9,994 nucleotides of DNA from Bacillota bacterium (GTDB lineage Bacteria > Bacillota > Clostridia > Acetivibrionales > DSM-1351): contig JAFABO010000017.1 in assembly GCA_023426005.1 (NCBI GenBank), forward strand, positions 1 to 9,994, given 5' to 3'. Position 1 is the stretch's first letter. Each line of letters starts with the position of its first letter. Below the pieces are notes generated by a model. That model saw only the letters and a list, made by a program, of their open reading frames with translations. It was not told where the DNA came from and ran no database searches. Of the stretch, positions 7,357 to 9,994 are shown piece after piece. The position numbers and the translations under genes were made by a program.

Positions 7357-7821
7357 GTGGTTAAAAAGAATGATTACCCAAGAAAAAACTTTTCAAAGGA
7401 TGGGGTTCAAACAGGTGCGCCTGCCAATCCGAATTCACAGCAGAAATCCTTTCAAAAGGACTCAGATGTATCTCATAAAGACAACCATAATGTAAGAAAC
7501 AACAGACCTCCAAGAGACAACCAGCAGAGGGAAAATAATAACCAAAGAGATACACAGAGAAGAGAAAACCGGGACAATCAGGCCAGGGAAAATTCTTCAC
7601 GGGAAAGCGGGCAAAACCAACACAAGGAAAATTATCAGAGAAATTTCCACAGGGACAGTCAAAAAGAAAACAGGGAAAATGTGAGACAGCATTTCCAGAG
7701 ACCGGCTATAAAGCCTCGCGCAGAAGAGACAGTTGCGGATATTACCGCGGATATAGCCAGAATAGAAAAAGAAATTGAGCTGGAATTAAAAGAAATTCGC
7801 AGTATGAGACTTGGGGTATAG
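7357..7821 (+). CDS. Disordered Asn/Gln/Arg-rich protein with octapeptide repeats
   Basis: A 154-residue protein from a GTG start with AGGAGG (7342-7347) nine bases upstream. I do not recognise a family. Residues 1-120 are very hydrophilic and should be disordered. By my count the protein has 20 Asn, 15 Gln and 20 Arg, with almost no aliphatic residues before position 115. A degenerate octapeptide R-D-[N/T/S]-Q-x-R-E-N occurs at 53-60, 64-71 and 72-79, with a shortened copy at 99-105 (RDSQKEN) followed by REN. The last 33 residues (about 122-154) are different: an acidic/basic helix-forming segment (VADITADIARIEKEIELELKEI) suited to a coiled coil or a docking helix. There is no signal peptide, so it is probably cytoplasmic. 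It has its own strong promoter and lies between birA and coaX. RNA binding or condensate formation is possible but only inferred from composition. Confidence 0.8.
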   Translation: MVKKNDYPRKNFSKDGVQTGAPANPNSQQKSFQKDSDVSHKDNHNVRNNRPPRDNQQRENNNQRDTQRRENRDNQARENSSRESGQNQHKENYQRNFHRDSQKENRENVRQHFQRPAIKPRAEETVADITADIARIEKEIELELKEIRSMRLGV

Positions 7822-7848
7822 AATATTTATATTTCTTATAGTCTTTAA

Positions 7849-7922
7849 CATCTAAAAGGCGTATTGTCCGCCGGGGGAATTTAACCGCCGGCAATATATG
7901 AATTTAGATGCTGACACAATAC
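7849..7922 (+). promoter_or_regulatory. Structured 5' leader of coaX with crossing inverted repeats
   Basis: CATCTAAA (7849-7856) is the exact complement of TTTAGATG (7903-7910). GTATTGT (7861-7867) is the exact complement of ACAATAC (7916-7922). The two helices cross, which is the geometry of an H-type pseudoknot. Between them is a G/C-rich hairpin: GCCGG (7870-7874) with CCGGC (7888-7892) and GG with CC inside, loop AATTTAA. There is no T-run, so it is not an intrinsic terminator. The coaX ribosome binding site follows 11 bases later. It may be a regulatory RNA or an mRNA-stability element. Confidence 0.45.
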
Positions 7923-7944
7923 CGATCAAGAATGGTGGAGGAAT

Positions 7945-8715
7945 ATGATTCTAGTAATAGATGTTGGGAATACACATATTGTGCTGGGTGTTTACGGGAA
8001 GACCGAACTTCTGGCCAGTTGGCGGCTGAATACCGACAAGGAAAGGACCGCGGATGAGTTGGGGATGTTTATACTCAATTTATTTGAGCATGCCGGTTTA
8101 AAAGCCGGTGAAATTGAAGCGGTTATCATAGCATCTGTTGTTCCGCCCATAATGTACACTTTGGAGCATTCAATCAAAAAGTATTTTAAGTTGGAGCCCA
8201 TGATCATCGGTCCTGGTACAAAAACAGGTATAAACATCAGGTGCCAGAATCCGAAGGAAGTGGGATCAGACAGGATAGTAAATGCTGTCGCAGGTTTTGA
8301 AATATATGGAGGACCGCTTATAATAGTAGATATGGGAACTGCTACCACCTTCTGTGCCGTATCGGGCAGGGGGGAATATTTGGGCGGCGTTATATGTCCC
8401 GGAGTCAAGATCAGTCTGGAGGCGCTATTCCAAAAGGCGGCCAAGCTCCCTAGAATAGACCTTGTAAAACCGGAGGGTGTCATTGGTAAGAACACTGTGT
8501 CCAGTATGCAGTCAGGAGTATTTTACGGATATATCGGACAGGTTGAATATATAGTAAAGCGTATGAAACAGGAAATGCAGGAGGACAATATAAAGGTAAT
8601 AGCTACCGGCGGCCTGGCAAGATTTTTCTCCGAGGAAACCAGGACAATTGATCATGTAGCTCCGACCCTGACACTGGAGGGACTCAGAATGGTATACGAA
8701 AGAAATCGAAATTAA
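7945..8715 (+). CDS. coaX: Type III pantothenate kinase
   Basis: Phosphorylates pantothenate to 4'-phosphopantothenate, the first step of CoA synthesis, in the cytoplasm. It has 256 residues, the normal length. The ASKHA-fold motifs are all present: DVGNT at 6-10 (phosphate-binding loop), the GPGTKTG segment near 90, GSDR at 107-110 containing Asp109 as the likely catalytic base, DMGTATTF at 129-136, and GGVICPG following. ATGGLA near the C-terminus completes the nucleotide site. Type III enzymes are not feedback-inhibited by CoA and need a monovalent cation, as known for the family. The ATG at 7945 follows GGTGGAGG (7934-7941). The gene lies behind the disordered-protein gene and near birA; birA-coaX pairing, sometimes as a fusion, is common in bacteria. 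Confidence 0.96.
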   Translation: MILVIDVGNTHIVLGVYGKTELLASWRLNTDKERTADELGMFILNLFEHAGLKAGEIEAVIIASVVPPIMYTLEHSIKKYFKLEPMIIGPGTKTGINIRCQNPKEVGSDRIVNAVAGFEIYGGPLIIVDMGTATTFCAVSGRGEYLGGVICPGVKISLEALFQKAAKLPRIDLVKPEGVIGKNTVSSMQSGVFYGYIGQVEYIVKRMKQEMQEDNIKVIATGGLARFFSEETRTIDHVAPTLTLEGLRMVYERNRN

Positions 8716-8770
8716 TTAACGTACCAACCGGATTTCGCGTGCTGGCTTAAATTTACCTAAGGAATTACAC

Positions 8771-8842
8771 AAAAAGTGATTACATGAAATGGGTACGGTT
8801 CGCAGCAAGATTTACCCGCAAATTTCAGTGAGCACTTTTTTT
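8771..8842 (+). terminator. Extended intrinsic terminator downstream of coaX
   Basis: AAAAAGTG (8771-8778) pairs with CACTTTTT (from 8833), TGAAAT (8785-8790) with ATTTCA (8822-8827), and GGGTA (8791-8795) with TACCC (8813-8817), leaving a 17-base loop. Seven T residues (8836-8842) end the structure. The A-run at the foot could also pair from the other side. It is longer and more interrupted than a simple terminator hairpin, but the position about 55 bases after the coaX stop and the T-run fit that role. Confidence 0.6.
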
Positions 8843-8930
8843 ATGCGCAAACAGCGGGTTGATCTGTAACAAAAACCTGCGCCGGATAACCGCCAAAGAG
8901 GATTTTTTGCATTTGAATTTTAGCTATTTT

Positions 8931-8963
8931 TTTAACAAAGTTATAAATATTCACCTTGTTAAA
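8931..8963. repeat. 8-bp inverted repeat
   Basis: TTTAACAA (8931-8938) and TTGTTAAA (8956-8963) are exact complements with 17 bases between them. The arms look like Rex half-sites but are in the outward order, opposite to an operator. It may be a weak A/T hairpin. Confidence 0.35.
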
Positions 8964-9148
8964 TTTTGCTCAATCATCCGTAAACCTGCACCATATGTAT
9001 TCATTTGGTCTCCAAAGAAAACATTGTATACACATTAATTGAAAGTGCATAAAAACTTGAGATTAAGCTACAATATGAAATGTAATCTTGAAAATTAGCG
9101 ATTTTTGATAAGAAAATAATAGAAAATCATGTTATTTATGTTTGTAAG

Positions 9149-9176
9149 TTAATACAAGTTGTGATACGCTTATAAC
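9149..9176 (+). promoter_or_regulatory. Probable promoter of the dehydrogenase gene
   Basis: TTAATA (9149-9154), a 16-base spacer and TATAAC (9171-9176) form a moderate sigma-A-type promoter, with transcription expected near 9183. Neither hexamer is a strong match, and other pairings are possible. Confidence 0.4.
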
Positions 9177-9178
9177 AA
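9159..9178. promoter_or_regulatory. 20-bp near-palindrome overlapping the -10: candidate operator
   Basis: The sequence runs TTGTGATACG then CTTATAACAA; eight of the ten base pairs are symmetric. The TTGT...ACAA ends resemble operators of the redox repressor Rex, but Rex sites are 18 bp and this is 20. A second TTGTA/TACAA palindrome lies at 9142-9157. Both overlap the predicted promoter. Confidence 0.35.
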
Positions 9179-9204
9179 TTGCGAAAAAAATGGAGGGAAT
9201 TTGT

Positions 9205-9994
9205 ATGGGATATAAAGTAGCTATAATTGGCGCAGGATTTGTTGGAGCTTCAGCAGCTTATGCGATGTCTATTAACAATTTGGTATCTGAGTTGGTTTTA
9301 ATCGATGTAAACAAGGAAAAGGCTTACGGAGAAGCTCTTGACATTAGCCACGGCTTATCATTCGCTGGTCATATGAATGTTTATTCAGGCGATTATGCCG
9401 ATGTTAAGGATTGTGATGTAATCGTTGTAACTGCGGGTGCTGCAAGAAAGCCGGGCGAAACACGTTTGGACCTTGCAAAGAAAAACACTGCAATAATGAA
9501 GAGTATTGTGACTGAGCTTATGAAACATTACAACAAGGGTGTAATAGTAAGTGTATCAAATCCTGTTGACGTATTGGCATATATGACACAGAAGTGGTCA
9601 GGCTTACCAGCAAGCAAGGTTATCGGTTCAGGTACCGTTCTTGACAGTGCCAGATTCAGAACTCACATTAGCCAGGCATTGGGCGTGGATATTGCCAACG
9701 TTCATGGCTATATCATGGGTGAGCACGGAGATTCACAGCTTCCTGTATGGAGCCAGACTCATATTGCAGGAACACAATTTGACGACTATATAAAGGCTAA
9801 CGGTCTAAGCATAAATAAGGACGAGTTGTTTAGTGAAGTAAAGGCAGCCGGTGCCACAATCATTAAGAACAAGGGAGCAACTTACTACGGTATAGCTCTT
9901 TCAATCAACAGAATAGTTGAATCAATACTGAAGGATTTCAACACAATAATGCCTGTTGGTACTGTTCTTGACGGACAATACGGTGTCAAGGATG
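9205..9994 (+). CDS. LDH-type malate dehydrogenase (or L-lactate dehydrogenase), 3' end outside window
   Basis: An NAD-dependent 2-hydroxyacid dehydrogenase; the first 263 of about 315 residues are present. The ATG follows GGAGGG (9192-9197). GAGFVG at 9-14 and Asp34 (LIDVN) mark an NAD-preferring Rossmann fold. Catalytic residues are Asp147, Arg150 and His174 (GEHGDS), with Arg87 in the mobile loop. The backbone is LDH-like (KPGETRLDL, GATYYGIA). However, the specificity residue just before Lys82-Pro83 is Arg81, where L-LDHs have Gln (position 102 in the standard numbering). Arg here is the malate dehydrogenase signature and selects oxaloacetate over pyruvate, so I favour malate dehydrogenase; automatic annotation may call it ldh. 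All five Arg codons seen are AGA or CGT, unlike the AGG/CGG-rich neighbours, which suggests high expression. It has its own promoter and is separate from the coaX unit. Confidence 0.93.
   Translation, partial: MGYKVAIIGAGFVGASAAYAMSINNLVSELVLIDVNKEKAYGEALDISHGLSFAGHMNVYSGDYADVKDCDVIVVTAGAARKPGETRLDLAKKNTAIMKSIVTELMKHYNKGVIVSVSNPVDVLAYMTQKWSGLPASKVIGSGTVLDSARFRTHISQALGVDIANVHGYIMGEHGDSQLPVWSQTHIAGTQFDDYIKANGLSINKDELFSEVKAAGATIIKNKGATYYGIALSINRIVESILKDFNTIMPVGTVLDGQYGVKD

Larger units (their letters stand above)
8716..9204. other. 489-base intergenic region between coaX and the dehydrogenase gene
   Basis: It holds a terminator-like hairpin (8771-8842), an 8-bp inverted repeat (8931-8963), a short hairpin TTTGG-TCT-CCAAA (9004-9016), an inverted repeat AGATTA/TAATCT (9060-9065 and 9083-9088), and the promoter/operator region of the dehydrogenase (9142-9178). 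The only short frames I see, such as 15 codons from 8784 and 8 codons from 8843, lack ribosome binding sites and are not listed as genes. Confidence 0.6.

Noticed and set aside
7349..7501. Alternative ATG frame overlapping the start of the disordered-protein gene
   Set aside because: The ATG directly abuts the AGGAGG with no spacing, and the frame soon ends; the GTG at 7357 has normal spacing and a long frame.
7992..8495. 167-codon minus-strand frame opposite coaX
   Set aside because: Lies wholly within coaX, whose motifs are intact; no ribosome binding site or recognisable features.
1..9994. CRISPR array, tRNA, rRNA, insertion sequence, phage or toxin-antitoxin module
   Set aside because: I saw no regularly spaced repeats, cloverleaf-type tRNA sequences, rRNA motifs, transposase or integrase, and no classic toxin-antitoxin pair; the ART-like gene has no partner antitoxin beside it.

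Overview
The window looks like chromosomal DNA of a low-GC Firmicute of the class Clostridia. This rests on A/T-rich intergenic DNA, strong purine-rich ribosome binding sites (AGGAGG, GGAGGT), frequent GTG and TTG starts, AGA/AGG/ATA codon use, and the kinds of proteins present. An anaerobic clostridium of the Acetivibrio/Ruminiclostridium type would fit, but the sequence alone does not fix the species.

Layout. Positions 1-1222 are on the minus strand: the possible start of a gene leaving the left edge (about 1-71) and a DMT/EamA-type transporter (332-1222). From 1478 on everything reads on the plus strand. First comes an 89-residue membrane protein. Next is a tight cluster of cyanophycinase (cphB), cyanophycin synthetase (cphA), an unrecognised 226-residue protein and a biotin protein ligase/repressor (birA). 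No terminator is visible between cphB and birA. After birA, a strong sigma-A-type promoter (7258-7286) drives a 154-residue disordered protein with octapeptide repeats, followed by type III pantothenate kinase (coaX) behind a structured leader. An extended hairpin with a T7 tail (8771-8842) ends this unit. A 489-base intergenic region leads to a lactate/malate dehydrogenase-family gene cut by the right edge.

How the genes work together. CphA makes the nitrogen and carbon reserve polymer multi-L-arginyl-poly-L-aspartate, and CphB cuts it to beta-Asp-Arg dipeptides, so the cluster encodes storage and mobilisation in a probably non-photosynthetic anaerobe. BirA and CoaX handle biotin and CoA, a frequent pairing. 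The last gene is LDH-like overall but has Arg at the residue that decides between pyruvate and oxaloacetate, so I predict malate dehydrogenase.

Most interesting points: a possible leader peptide with a perfect 9-bp hairpin at the start of cphB; crossing inverted repeats (a possible pseudoknot) just upstream of coaX; the repeat-containing disordered protein between birA and coaX; the unknown gene behind cphA, which may have an ADP-ribosyltransferase-like fold; and the Arg specificity residue of the terminal dehydrogenase.
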